From positions 372,001 through 436,000 of the forward strand of contig CAUEEP010000245.1 of NCBI GenBank assembly GCA_958450365.1: a stretch of 64,000 nucleotides of DNA, written 5' to 3'. Source of the DNA: Mesorhabditis belari. Lineage: Eukaryota; Nematoda; Chromadorea; Rhabditida; Rhabditidae. Below, in pieces: positions 35,108-51,695 of this stretch (position 1 is its first letter; the number at the start of each line of letters is the position of its first letter). Below the pieces are notes generated by a model that saw only the letters and a program-made list of their open reading frames with translations, made no database searches and was not told the origin of the DNA. Made by a program: the position numbers and the translations under genes.

Positions 35108-38100
35108 TTAAGAGGATTTCACATAATCGAAGCCGTCAAATTCACTCTGGTCGATTCGGGCAATAACCGATGGATCATCGACAGTTAAGTTTGGATTTTC
35201 CTAAAGAGAAATATTTAATCAAAATTGGGCAGGAGAAGTAAAGGTTCTGGATAGAAACAAAAGCAAAATGCTACCTCGGTGAATTGTTGATCGAAATGCT
35301 GAAGATCTCGCATGCCGGTGACATTTGGGTTATAGGGGTGGAGGTACTTGACGTTGTTCGAGCTAAAAACACAAATTTTGGAAAAGTCAAGTTTAGAACT
35401 TACCATTTCCAATCGATAAATGTTTTGAAGAATGTATGTTCTTGCATGTCTTGAAGAGCCTGGCTTAAATCTCGACAACAACCAAGCCGTTCTGTTGGCT
35501 CCTACAAATGCAAGACAAAAGACAAGAAATTAAATGTCACCTTGTTGAGGAATCCTTTCAAAACTTGGGAAGCTTTCACCGACAAATTGCGTGGAATTCG
35601 AATCTGCTTCTCGAGAATCGTCTAAAGCAGATCTTTGATTATTATACCAAAATGCCAAAAGGTAAAAACAGTAAAACAAACAAACCTGGAAAAGGGCATC
35701 CCTCGGTGTTCATGTCTTGATCTCCAGTCGGTGAAACAAAATCGAAGGGTGATCGTCCGGCCATCATCTCGAACATCAACACACCTAACGCCCACCAATC
35801 AACGCTAAACTTACAAAATTGCCAAACTTCTCAAAACCGTAACCATACCTGAAACCATAATCGTCTCCTCTCAGAATTTCGGGAGCAATGTAGTTTGGAG
35901 TACCGCAGAATGTAGACGTCACATCACCAGGACCGATGTTTTCCTAAAAAAACTATCAATAAGTTAAGCAAATTTAAAATTACTTTGCCCATTCCATAAT
36001 CCGTTAGTTTAATATGTCCATCCGTATCGATGAGCACGTTGTCGAGTTTCAGATCACTAAATCATCAAGTTCATGATTTTTAAAACGCCAAGGCAAACCG
36101 ATAAATTATGCCCCTTGAGTGTAGGAAATGCAAAGCGAGGATGATTTCGGCTGAATAAAATCTGAAAAACATTCAAGTAGTGTAAATAAGTCACATTCAT
36201 ATTTACCGTGCATGATCTTCAGCCAATTTGCGTTGTCGTTGCACGATACATCAAATCTCCGCCAGGAACAAACTCGATCACAAAGAACAAACGGGAATCA
36301 GTCTAAATCATTTTATTCCTAACTTCTATCAATAAGAGCACAACTTAAAATAAAAAAGTATAAACCTGGAAACATGAGTGGAGGCCGACAAGGAAAGGAT
36401 GGTTGGAAGCTGCCTCAAAAACACTCTTTTCCGTTTGCACCCAGTCAATGTCCTAAAACATGGGCATACCGAAGTTCAATCTTTGCGATTCAAAGCAATA
36501 TTGCTCTTAAAATTACCTCATCTTCATTGAACATTTGTTTCTTGATGATTTTGATCGCATAAATTTGTTTCGTCTTTTTATGCTCAGCTTGCACGACCTA
36601 AAAGAGTTAATATCATTGGTACTATTTTTTTGAGAATTACTTTAGCATACGATCCTCTTCCAATAACGGTCAACTAATTGAAGTCGTTTAGGTGAGACCT
36701 GCCATCGACTATCGGATTGTGTTCTCGTTGGGTATGGCTTTAAACAATCTGTTTATGGCTAAAAGCTACTTCTTGTTACCGAAATTCCATTCTCATCAGT
36801 CTCAATTTCGCTTTCTTTGAAAGCGCCATTTTCGATTACCTTTCATCTAAGAGAAATGCTATATTTTAAACCGGTCAGGCTATTGTTGACTAAACTAGGT
36901 ATACCAAGCTACCTCTTGAGGTTGATGACCATTGAGTGGCTGAAGTGGCCGTGGCGCAGGTTCTCCCGTTCCGGAAAAATTGGTGTCACATTCTTAAAAA
37001 TGGCAAATGCTACTTTTTAACAAGCTTTTAACTTTACATCTCCACAAGGTGTGCGCACAGAACGATGACATTTCTTATGTACACACAATTTGCAATCAGC
37101 ACATCGAAATCCTTGTCGACCGATTCCCCACATGTAGTCGTGACAAATCATGCATTGGATACGCCTAAATTTACAAAGTTAACAAAAGTGACGCTATATT
37201 TTTAGAGATCGTCTACTTTGTACATCGAAATCGCTTGAGATTTACCATAGGTTTCAAAGATCGTGGAACAGATTTCAAAGATCCCTGTTGCCCCCAGTTT
37301 GATTTTATATCAGGAAATTGATAGGAATAAACCAATACTTTTTCCGGCAAAAAATAAAAACAGAAAAATCTTAAAACACTCGCTTTGCTTTTCACGAATA
37401 GTGATCAATGCAAAAATGAATGAAAGGTCGAAATTGAAAGCTTTTTCATTCTAATAAAATCGCAGCTAAAGCGCTAATTGTTGATTTTCGGCGCTAAAAC
37501 AACCGCTTTCCGCAAAAAGTAAAACCAATGAACAAAAGGTGCAACACTCACTAAACAATGGTTGAAAAAGTACCACTAAGACGTTTGGCTTGGAAACGAT
37601 GCCCATTGACATGATAAAATTTCTTCCAGCGCGTCGCACTTCGTCGATAGACATTTCTAAAATAAACATTAAACATAAAACAGACATGATTTTTAAGATT
37701 TGGAAAAATTCGACATTGTTTAGATAAAACCAACTATCTTCTCCATGTGCGGGAAGGCCAGGCAGGGCAGGAAGACCCTGAAAATTATATTTTTAAAAAA
37801 AAAAAAAAAAAAAAATAAGCATAGCTTGGTATATAAATTTGAAATGTGGGGGATTCTTATTACGATACAAAAAAGAAATTTTTTATTTTATTTTTTTGTG
37901 GGGAAAAAGAAAAAAAAAAGAAAAACAGCAATTTTTAGGCAGCATTTTTTTTTTTGTACCAAATGATTTTGTTCCCTCGGAAAGGACATGAATAAAAGAG
38001 CAAAGGCCCAAATCGGAGTTACTAGGGGGAAAGGAATGACCCCTCCGAATTTGTTAAAAAAAAATAGAAAAAAAAGGGTACGCACAGGCAAGAAAGGGAA

Positions 38101-39061
38101 CTGGGCGCCAGCAAAAAACAAGCCAAAGCACGAACCCGGGGCGCTCCCTAATAAAGATGATAATAGGAACGTCGCATGGGAGCCCCCCGAATCACGGGGC
38201 CCGGCCCCGGGAAGTTTTTTGGGGGAAAAGAGTGGGAATGGGCAATTTAGAAAAGGGAAATACAGGGAAGAAGAGGAGAAGGGGGGTCCTCCCCGCCCGG
38301 GGGAAAAAAGGGGGAGGGATCCAGAGGAGAAAAAGAAAGGGCCACCTTTCGAAGACCGAAAAAAGGGAAAAAAAAAAAAACACCCTCCAAAAACCCGGGG
38401 ACAGCCCCGCCACCCCGTCTATTCATTGAACAAAGAGAGCGGTTCGAGGGCGACGAAGGAAAACAAGAAACGGGAAGGAAGTAATACCAATTAAAAATTC
38501 CGAACGTGAGGGCGTATCCCAGTGGGAGGAGATGATTAAGTTTGTAATTGTATTGAAATAATAGTTTGGAAAAGTTATAGAAAGGAAAACAGGATAAGAA
38601 AAAAAGAAAGCAACCACTAACTAACCCATTTAGTTAACAAAACTCACTTGAAAAACATGAACATTCAATTCAGCTTCATCATTTTCTCGCATCAATCGAA
38701 CGGCCTCATCAAGCTCTCGTTGTGACGAAATTGTACAGGATTCCTAAAAGGAAGCTTACTATGGTCAAAACCTGAACATAATTTATCAAACTATTTTTTA
38801 TTCATCGTCACCTTCATCGTCAATCCATTTCACGGAGTGATCGGCTGATTTTGTTGTTGCTTGCAGGCTTCTCTCAGTGAGCCGAGGAATGTCTCGAGGC
38901 GAAGTGGAAGCCTTGATACAAAACGAGCACCTAAACGTACGTTTCAAATAAGTAAACAGGAAAAACTATTTTCAAGAGCTAGGTACCTAATTAAAAGAAA
39001 TCCTTTACCTGCCCCCAAAACGTGTTTTCAGCTCGATATCCGACTCATCAGTTTGAGACAT
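35108..39061 (-). CDS. pkc-3: Atypical protein kinase C (PKC-3/aPKC)
   Basis: The minus-strand protein starts [17 protein letters not shown] (ATG 39059-39061). A PB1 domain follows ([44 protein letters not shown]). Then come the pseudosubstrate/linker ([23 protein letters not shown], near 37560-37780), a C1 zinc finger ([30 protein letters not shown]; about 37045-37155) and the kinase. Kinase marks are [30 protein letters not shown], the activation loop [14 protein letters not shown] and [15 protein letters not shown]. The C-terminal extension carries [10 protein letters not shown] just before the stop at 35108-35110. aPKC acts with PAR-6 and PAR-3 in cell polarity, and the PB1 domain binds PAR-6. 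The tail after FDGFDY is only a few residues long, shorter than usual. Within PB1, one base appears missing near 38833, so the frame does not join as written. One intron (about 37790-38640) is unusually long and odd in composition. Confidence 0.88.
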
Positions 39062-39835
39062 CCTGAATTGTCTCGTAAGTGATTCAAGCTCAGAAAAGGG
39101 GTAAAAATAAGAAAATTTTCAAAGAACTTTAAAAGTACATCAGATGTTTGTTTATTGAAATAAAAAGTTATTCAGGAAACGGATGTACCACTTTGAATGA
39201 CCTATTAGCAAATAAAGAATGGGAAAGAAGAGAGGGAATGATGGGAAGGGAAGGAATGAGAGAAGGGAGGGTGAGTCGGCCTTCCCCCATCCTGGCTGCT
39301 TATATCGATTGATCGTCTGTAGCGAACTCTTTTCTTTTTCTGTTTTGGCCATACCAACAAAGACAATGATACAAAAACCCGAGAGGAGAACTATTCGACA
39401 TTAGAGAGAACCGAGGAACCGAAACCCCGTTTAAATTAGATATCCAAATAGCGAGACTGAACGCGATGAACAAGCGCAAAAGAAACTGTGACCACCCAAA
39501 CCAATCATCCATCAATTTCGCCCTTCTTACTTCAAAATATTTTTTTGGAATTGATATTAAACGTTCTTGATTTCCAGAACTAATAATAACAACATATTTT
39601 ATTTTAACAGATATTAGAACAGAATTACAGATAAAAGTTGTCGAAATACAGGTCAAAAACACAGTCGATAGAAACATTTTGTTAGAAAATATAACGGACG
39701 TCCTTATCCTTTTGATACGCCTAGAATAATATGTGAGGGAAAAACATAAAAGACGCTAATGAGTAAATAATTAATCACTGGAAAAATCATAACAGCTACT
39801 TAATCATTTCACCATAAGGATATTTTAAAAATTCT
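39062..39835. other. Spacer between XRN1 tail and aPKC
   Basis: Both flanking genes are on the minus strand. Short frames here show no domain. It probably holds the XRN1 3' region and the aPKC promoter or 5' UTR. Confidence 0.4.
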
Positions 39836-42800
39836 ACCCAAAAATACTTAATGAAAATATCACAAAACAAACATCAATGAATAAGACCAAGTCGAACTGA
39901 AGTTTGCGGCAAGTCTTGATTTTTCTTGGTTTGTTTGTGCCAAGCAATTTAGAATAATTTTCTGTTGGTACAGCATCAGATGGTGGAGCTCCTTGCTCGC
40001 TTTTTGTTGGCTAAATTTCGTCAAATACTAAAAATATATTAAATCTAATAGATACATTGTAGTTGGTGGTGATGTTGGTTGCGCTTCTACTTCAGAGTGA
40101 TCAACTTTTGGAGTTAAAACCACCTCGCCCACGACTAAAACGAGGCCGAGAAACCTAAAGAAATTTATTAAATTTGGTTAGATATAAGAAATAAAACTAA
40201 CCGCACTGGGTGCAAGATCTGAATTGTTCAACAATTGCTCGTGATTCTGATTACGATAACCATTCCCGACTCTTCCTCTCTGCATTCCTCTTGGATTCGT
40301 TGAGCTGTTTCCAAAGAAATAGCTAGGCCCACGCTAAAAATTGTTATTAAAATAGGATTAACACAAGATCACTAACGTTAACAAAAATTTGTGGTTGCCG
40401 GAACGTTGAATTTTGCATGAAACCTCGGGGAGATCTTCCACTAAAAATTATGCATTTGTTTTAACGCAGCACAAGTGTACCTGTAATTGTTGAAATTGTC
40501 TCCTCTTCCATAGTTGACCTGCCTGAAGTCTCTAGGTGGTTGCGAATTCAAACTTCCCCGCTGGCTAGATATACAAATCCAAGAATTATTATTAAATAAA
40601 CAAACCTTGAATTAAACACAATCTTTTGTTCGACACTTACAGGTTCTCCAACTTCCTCCCAGTCACCTGTTTCATCCTTTTCCTGGTTTTCATCATTTTC
40701 CTTCGTCTTACTTTTTTCAGCACTACTACTTGGTTCGACTTCAGTTGCATTCACTGATGTCTAAAATTCATTTTTAAGGTCTCAAGCGTTTCCATAACTT
40801 TATTCGACGTTGACCATGCGCCTTTTTGGAGGAATGAAATTACAGAACCGCTGCCACTTTCGTCATGCTCATGTAATGTTGGTGAACCTGATTTGGTTTT
40901 AGTGAATCCAATGCCCAACATTTGTGACAATTCAAGTTCGACTTTCTAAAGAGAGAAAATGAACTTTCTTTTCTTAAATAACAGGCACCCACTTTTGCAT
41001 CAGTCGAGACCGTTTCAACCTTCTCTGTAGATAGCGATTTTGCTGTTGGCTTTGTCTCCGTGACTTTCTTTTCCACGTTTTTCTATAAATTTAATAAATG
41101 GCTTCGCTAACCTAACTGACCATATTTACTGGTGATTTTGCTTGGTTTATCTTTCAAAATCAACGGAACAAAGTCAGTCACCTTAGCCGTAGACGTCTGA
41201 TTTGCATAAAAATACAGAAGCAGCCCGAATTTCTTACCTGTGCCTGTGGTTTTCATTCCTAGGTTTCCCATTTTGTGTACTTGGGCCCGGTGTTGTTTCA
41301 ATAAACTTTACGGGTCTGTGCTGGCTTCTAAAATAAATCTTGATTTGTATTGAGAGAAGAAGGGGGAACCTTTTTCTTGCTCTTTTGCTCCTCTTTTCCC
41401 TTACGCTCTTTGCAAACGTTATGTTGATGATTTGTGTCTTTGCCCACAGTAACATTGTGTGAGTGAACTATAGTTTCAAATATTACAAGAGATAAGCAAC
41501 CCAGGAAATTGCTCCGCAATTTTGTAACCATCTTTTGCGAAGGCCTGTCAAAGAGAGAACTCTAACAAAATTGATCAACCCAATAATAGTGCCAGCCATG
41601 ATCCTATATTTTCGAGTCAAAAAGTTCACAAAAAATTGTTTACCACAGCAATTTTACCGTTCCACCTTCGTAGCAACACCAAGCCACTCCTGGAGGTCCA
41701 GACAAACCCAATCGGCTTTAGGATCAAAGCATGACATTTTCCATCCATCAAAGCGTATAATATTGGATTTTAGGGAGAATTTAATACATACTCGATGATA
41801 CGGCTGGGTTGATCACTGGCACTTTCTTCCCCCTAATCAGAACCCTCGTGCGTATCATGCTACGGTCGGCTTTCTCCAAAGCTTAGCTAAAACAACGTAA
41901 AATTATGCACAAGGTACGAGAAAACTACCGATGCATTGAGGTCGAGATCGCCTCGGAATAACCTTTATGGAAGCTGTTCAGGCTTCTCTTTCATGTAAAT
42001 TCTCTCAACTCTTTGACTCGCTTCCTGCCTCAGAGCTTCTTTTGGCCAAACCAGCATCAAAACATGTTTCCACTACGGGCAAAGGATCTTGCATCCTCCG
42101 CGAAATAGTGCTCATATTTGTTTCTTCAGCTTTTTCGAGTACGTAATCAAATCGCGAAATCACCAAGAATCTTTAAGATTAATGAAGAGTCCAAAAGTGA
42201 CTTGTTGCGGTATTCCATCAAAAAGCTGAACGAGCCCGATTAGAAAACTCTGTATCCGTTTTCTTGTATTGCTTTGGAATAATCACGAACCTAAAGGATT
42301 CAGTCTTGTATTTTTGCAAAAATTCAAACCTCCTTGTTTTGCTTGGTAAGCAGAAGGGTTAAGTCCAATGTTGAGACGAGGTGTTGTAGCATTTGGATTA
42401 TAAATTCTCTCCGACTTTCTGTCACAAGATGAACAGTTCCAGTTATTCGCGTGAGGAACCTCGTCAGTAACTAATTTCTGAGATTACTTTCGTAATTAAA
42501 AACAAGGCGCACTTCCAGATCGCTTTCCAGCTTCAAAACATTGAAGCCAAGCGGTGCAGAGAATTTTTGAAACGATTTTGACGAGATCACTGACATCCGC
42601 GCCTTTATAGATAATGCACATTCGCGATGATTCGACCTAAAGTTCTGAATTTAAAATGAAAGAATAAATAAACATACATTCACGGTGTTCCAGGGTTTTT
42701 AATTTCGCTGACAACGGCAACGGGATGTGCAAAGAGCATCCCATGAGGGTTCCATGACCAAAGACCTAAACCAATCAGAAACATTGGGTATAGACCCGTA

Positions 42801-45800
42801 GTCAGAAAAATTTTCCCCCCGAGCGGCCAAAAGGGTTCGACCCCTGAGAAAATTGAAAAAAATGCAACAACTTGAAAGAATTCAGACGTTTTAAAGGAAA
42901 GGCATCCAGTAAGAACCACACAACCCGATTTCGGGAGAGGGACCAAAAGCTTTTTAAAAATGATACTTTTGCGCCCTCCCCTGGCTGAGCCTGATTGGTA
43001 ACTTAAAACCTACCTTTGAGTTGACTGCATATGCTTCTTCGATCGGTATATCGCACAAGTTCTGTTTTCCTCAATCGCGATGTTCTAAAGCTACAATTTT
43101 TTTTTGAAAACTGCTGAGAACTAACCGATACAAGGACTTGCAGAGCAACACAGAGACATCTCGAAATGGGGGATGCTAGATCCCCTTTGTTTTTGTCTTT
43201 TTCGCTTACCATCTCGTACTGAGGGTTTGAACTATTACTCAAAAGCAAGAAATTTTTAAAACCTGTCACGGACAATCCCATAAACTTTCTGCAGAAAACA
43301 ATATGATGATAGGCCCACAACATCAATGGCGTATCGGACAAGACGACTAAAATAAGACAGTAAAATAAAAGCTAAAAATAAAGTCACTCACATGTCTCCG
43401 AATGCCACTTCTTGAATCCTTGAAATCCTTTTGATCATCGAGATCCTGAGCTCTTTTTCCTCTCGATCTTTCCATGCTATAAAAATTACTTCTCAGTCTA
43501 AAAATGCCCAGGAGGTTTCCCACTTCAGAGAACAGGAGTCAAGCCACCACTGTCCAAATTTCAGAAACAAGTGCTTAAAAGCTAGCATCGGCCAATCGTT
43601 GTAGACTTGTTTATTGAGGAGTTCTTCACTCAAAGTTTCAAACACGGCTGAAATACAAAAGTGCCAGGGGTAATTTTCTGAAAGCATACCTTTTTCTAGT
43701 TCTTTACGTTTACTTGTTGGCTTTCAAAATAATGCTTTCCTTCTTGCTTGCTGGAGACTCATTGACACCTAAACGAGGCTTTGCAAAATAAACTGAAAGT
43801 CAGAAACCTTGGCACCCCGGCCTAATCTAGCGTTGCCTTCTTTGTGGAATGTGGCACATAATTCTAAATCCCGGAAAGTACACATCTACAGCTTGATAGA
43901 GAGGCATCAGTATCTCCTCAAAATTTTAATTAGAATTTAATCTACTTGCAAAGAGATTACCATGAATCACCGTTGACTTGTAATAATGCGAGCTGTTTTT
44001 ATCATTGTAGTTCGACTTTAAAAATATTTTGTACATTCGAATTAATTTTTGAAAAATACATTTAACAGTTTTCCATCGGACTTGCTAATGTCACCGGTGT
44101 ACCAAAGCATCAATAGCGGCGGCGAGTCCATATTGCGTTTCGAAGGCACTTTTCTTCGTTGCTCAGCAAATTTTTTACTAAAAGTTGCTAATTAATCCGA
44201 TTGATCCCCAACTCAGCCAATGACAAACACTATACCTTTTGATTTGATCTAAGCTTCCAATAAGCTTGGTCTTGATGAAAAAATAGCGCACAAGAACAGC
44301 TGCTTCCTAAATTGAAATTCGTCTGTCAAAATATTGGACTATAAATAATATCTAACAATAACCAAAAACTCTTAATCATTCATACATAAAATTCAGATCG
44401 ATCTCAAAAATCGGTTGGATAGAAATCAGGACCAGAGAGTTTGCGGTCTTTCATGAGTTACTGAAAGACTTAAATAACTTAGCACAGTTTTTCCCAACTC
44501 CTTGTAACTATACGGTAAACATGCAGCACTTCAGCGGCTGGAAGCAACCGCCAACAGCTGCACCTCAAATGGCCGAAATGGTGTAACTCCAATTCAAAAT
44601 TTCATGTCGACTTCATAAGTGAAATTGATGAGATCCGAAATGAAAGGCGAATAGTGGAAAGGAGTAGTACCTTGAAAATAATTTACTTTAAAAATCAAAC
44701 AGAGCAAACCCAACCAATTAACCAGCTGAAACTTGTCCCGTGATAGTACGGTATAAATTCATTTGTAGCTCGGATGTGCGGCCTTTCTGCTTGTGCGCAG
44801 ATTTCTGTTTGGCAGAGATGTTGCCGAAGTACATTTTATCTCTGAAGCCATACAGTCGTAAAGCGAAATATGGCATGTTGCTTTCACGAAATCGCAGTAA
44901 ACCACTGCCGCCGATGACGCGCGTTTCCGATTGATTCGTTTTATCGTCGTCGACCAGCATTCTGATAAAAGCACAAAAATCAGAAGAAACTGAATGGTCA
45001 AACCTCAACTTGTGTTTTCCGAAAGCTCGCTATCAAGCCAACATCCTGCGTTTCTTATTCTTTCAATTTCTCTTGAAACTCTTCTTTACGTACGGATGTC
45101 TATAATTCTCAAAATTTATACACTCAAGTTGCAAAAGAAAAACCAAAACCTGGTTGTGAATTTGACATTTCTGCGTTTAATGCATCTTTCCGCAGTTTGA
45201 ATTCTACCACCAACAAGATCGTTCATTTTGATTGTTTTGAAGAGTCTTCTTCGTCGGACGATACAATGCAGCTAGAAAAAAAACTTTAAAGGTAAAAATT
45301 TTTTTTTACCATTAGCCTGTAATCTTATGGTCCCCGTAATCAATAATAATAATATCATCAGTTGCAGAAGACATATCCGGATCGGAAAGCCGCCATTCAC
45401 GCAGAGAAAAATAACAAGGTCGATCAATTATGCAATTCAGATGAAACCTCTTTTAACTCACTTTTTCACATTTGGAGGTGTCCCTCTTTTGCTGAAGCTT
45501 AAAACTGGCCTGCCGGTTGCGATTCAATCCTTTCCTCATTATTTTCCCGTCGTTCCGCCAAACTTTTTCTATAGCATATTGTCCAGGAATCCGGTCCTAT
45601 TTCCAGCTCCCCCTTTTCTTAATAGATTTAGAAAGGCACGAATTTCTCGAACAAATTGCATTTGAGGCATTCCACTTTTTCGTTCAAATACCCTAAAAGC
45701 ATTCAATTGCATTACAGTGTAAATATTTTTTTAAACTTACCGTCCAAAGTTGGAACTTCGGCGCATAAGTTTTATAAAGCAAAATAAAGCATCGTCATGA

Positions 45801-47250
45801 ATATGTACATTGGGAAGATGTGGGGTGGAAATCAGTTTCCACCTCATGTTAATAACTATGAGATTAGTTGAGAAAACTTTTAATAAAAATCCCATAAGCT
45901 TAATCATCGATATGTATTTTCAAAGGTCAAAAGGAAAAAGAATCTTGTATTAGAAATTTTTTTTTTTAACCTTCATTAAATGTCTCGAGAATCTACCTTT
46001 AATGCCGAAAAGAGCTGCTTGTTCAAGGACTCCCGGAATAATTGTAAATGGAGCAAATGAAAGAGCTAACATTTTCAGTTCTTTTCTAAATAGCAACTTA
46101 GTATTAGAATTTTTAGCTGGGGTGCACTTCCCAACTGAACCTTTTCAACCGATCATTTCCCTTTTACTTTGATGGTTGAACTCTGCAAATTTAGCTTTTC
46201 CTCTCTCTAAAGGGAAAAATGAGGCTCATGTGAAGAAAGTCCGAGCATCATCTGGGTTTTGTGGATTGAATGGCAAACAAATTGCTTACCAAATCAACAT
46301 CGAGTCCATACATGCAATGTCGTGTATTTGGATCATACTCTGGTCTGTTTTGTTCTCAACCTCCCTTCAATTGACTTCAACCTGCACAATATACGTTCCG
46401 CCCAGACAAATCCATAATTTGTGTTCTCCTTCTCCAGGACACTAAAAAATTCAAATTTAAACTTTGAAGTCGCTTATGGTGTCTTTATCATCCCCCGACA
46501 AAACCACTCAGGGTGCTGCATCTTGTCTCCAAAGTGGATCTGTTTCGATTTTGTGTTGAACCCAATTGTCCAAAATATGTTTTATGCAACGCAACCATGA
46601 AGTGAGTACCTAAATTTTAAACTATGATACAAAAATAAAGACAAAAACAAACCCGGTGTAATACAATTCGGAGAGTCAAAGCGACTTCCTTCGGGAATAC
46701 TCTACTCCGTCTGGATGGCTTTCTTTTAACGCAAATTCCGCATTTCTTGCCGACCTAAATATTACTCATGTAAACATGCAAAAACATTATTTTAATCTAT
46801 TCTAAATATGTACTTACATGAATCTTCTTGCTCGTTGTTGGTTCATTTTAGCGCGTGGAGCAACACCATCAATTGCCATGAAAAAGACACGTTTAGGGCG
46901 AATGATTTTGAACAGCATCTAAACAGACATCACATACCACACCCTGCCTAAAACTTACATCAATATACGCAGAAACGTCCGTAAAAATCTGCTCCTCGCT
47001 GATCCGAAACATGACATCGTCGTCATCGGGATGAGAGCAGCAATGAATGATCCCATTCATATCAAGGTACAAGTTGTCGAACTCGGGCACCTGAATTTGG
47101 AGAAGGAATTTACCTATGCAAAAATTTAGCCTTACCTGTGCCTCCGAAACGACTTGGCTGAGACATGGATAACGCTCGCTCACCCATCTAAAAACATTTT
47201 ATCACAAACGCTTTATAAATAGCCAACCTGTAAAATTTCGGTACCCCCAT
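39836..47250 (-). CDS. xrn-1: 5'-3' exoribonuclease XRN1, frame broken in this sequence
   Basis: The minus strand starts MGVPKFYRW (ATG 47248-47250), then [49 protein letters not shown] and [17 protein letters not shown]. These are XRN1 signatures and include the acidic metal site of the nuclease. Later blocks are [73 protein letters not shown] and PFRPFE, in XRN1 order down to about 44 kb. From 43.9 to 39.8 kb the match weakens to an SH3-like and low-complexity tail with [20 protein letters not shown] and an RG/N-rich end ([18 protein letters not shown]); membership of this part is inferred. XRN1 degrades decapped mRNA in the cytoplasm. Conserved blocks sit in different frames or contain stops, e.g. 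near 46575, 46425, 46207, 45830, 44595. The 3' boundary is uncertain. Confidence 0.65.
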
Positions 47251-47628
47251 CGCACACACCTCTCTACAACAATAATCTAAAAATGTCAACTCAATTTTTT
47301 TTGTGATTTGAGACAAAATATTACTATTAGAGCAATGTCATGCAATCTATAAAAACCAAACATTTATTATGACTAGGGAAAAATGTGGTCAGGGCACATA
47401 GCAGCACTACGTACTCACCTACCCAATCCCAATGCGAACAAAGAAAAGAGATTTGAATCCCATATGCTAGGAATTGCTCAATAACAAAAAACTTTTTACA
47501 AGGTTTATTGGAAAAAACAATTCAATTTATCACAATACCGAAAAATATAAACATAACATGTATGTATATCCTATAAAAGTAAATGGTCAAAGAGTACAAG
47601 AATAAATATATTTATGGACATTTGGGGC
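47251..47628. other. Short spacer RECQ5 to XRN1
   Basis: 378 bp separate the RECQ5 stop from the XRN1 start on the same strand. Nothing coding is seen. The short gap would fit a nematode operon with the downstream gene trans-spliced, but no SL2-type signal can be proven. Confidence 0.4.
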
Positions 47629-51042
<3,414 letters not shown>

Positions 51043-51695
51043 CTTCTAGAAGCAAAAATATAAAAAGTTTGAGATATAAAAATACGGAAAGCTAAAAGAA
51101 ATATGCATTTGTGCATAAAAATTAGAGAGATATCCGCTTAGGCGGGGTAAAGTGCGCGTAAGAATGATCAAAGAGGAAGATGGGCGCGAAAATGAGGGAG
51201 GAGTTAGGAAGAGGGACAGCCAAAGTGCGACTGTGTTACCCTTCTTGAGTTAATATCCTTTAAATTATGCTAGAACAAAAGATATTCAAGAGAAATTTAA
51301 GTTCTTTTCTTGAATATCTTTATTGCACTCGGTTACTTGCTTTTCTCAATAGAGAATGCTAATTTTTATTATCGCACGCGGTTCACTTGCATTTCTAGTT
51401 CTCATAATCTTGTCCCGTAAATCTTTCATCTTTTCATGCCGTCATCCTTTTTCGAAACTCACACACCTCACCCCTTTTCCCTTCCCTGTAACGTGTGGCT
51501 ACGCGTTTGAGTGCAAATATTCTCTTAGCAAATCAGCCCCTACCCTCGTTTAGTATTTTGTTTCTGTGCGTTCTTTTTTTCTCGTTGTCAAGGCGGGATT
51601 TTCTCTCTTTAAAAATTTAGCGCAATGTGCTAATGCTTCGCGCTGTCGTGCAATTTGTGGCCAAACTTTCACTCGACTCGCTTTTCATTTCAGAG
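51043..51695. promoter_or_regulatory. Shared divergent promoter region of RECQ5 and LIG3
   Basis: About 650 bp separate two head-to-head start codons. The stretch ends CTTTTCATTTCAG two bases before the LIG3 ATG, which looks like a trans-splice acceptor. A 24-bp near inverted repeat around AAAGATATTCAAGA (51289-51325) is present. No TATA box is obvious. Promoter function is inferred from gene order. Confidence 0.45.

Noticed and set aside
37988..38494. 168-residue plus-strand frame rich in Lys, Gly and Pro
   Set aside because: It lies within the anomalous G/A-rich intron of aPKC on the opposite strand; it has no domain and the sequence quality is doubtful.
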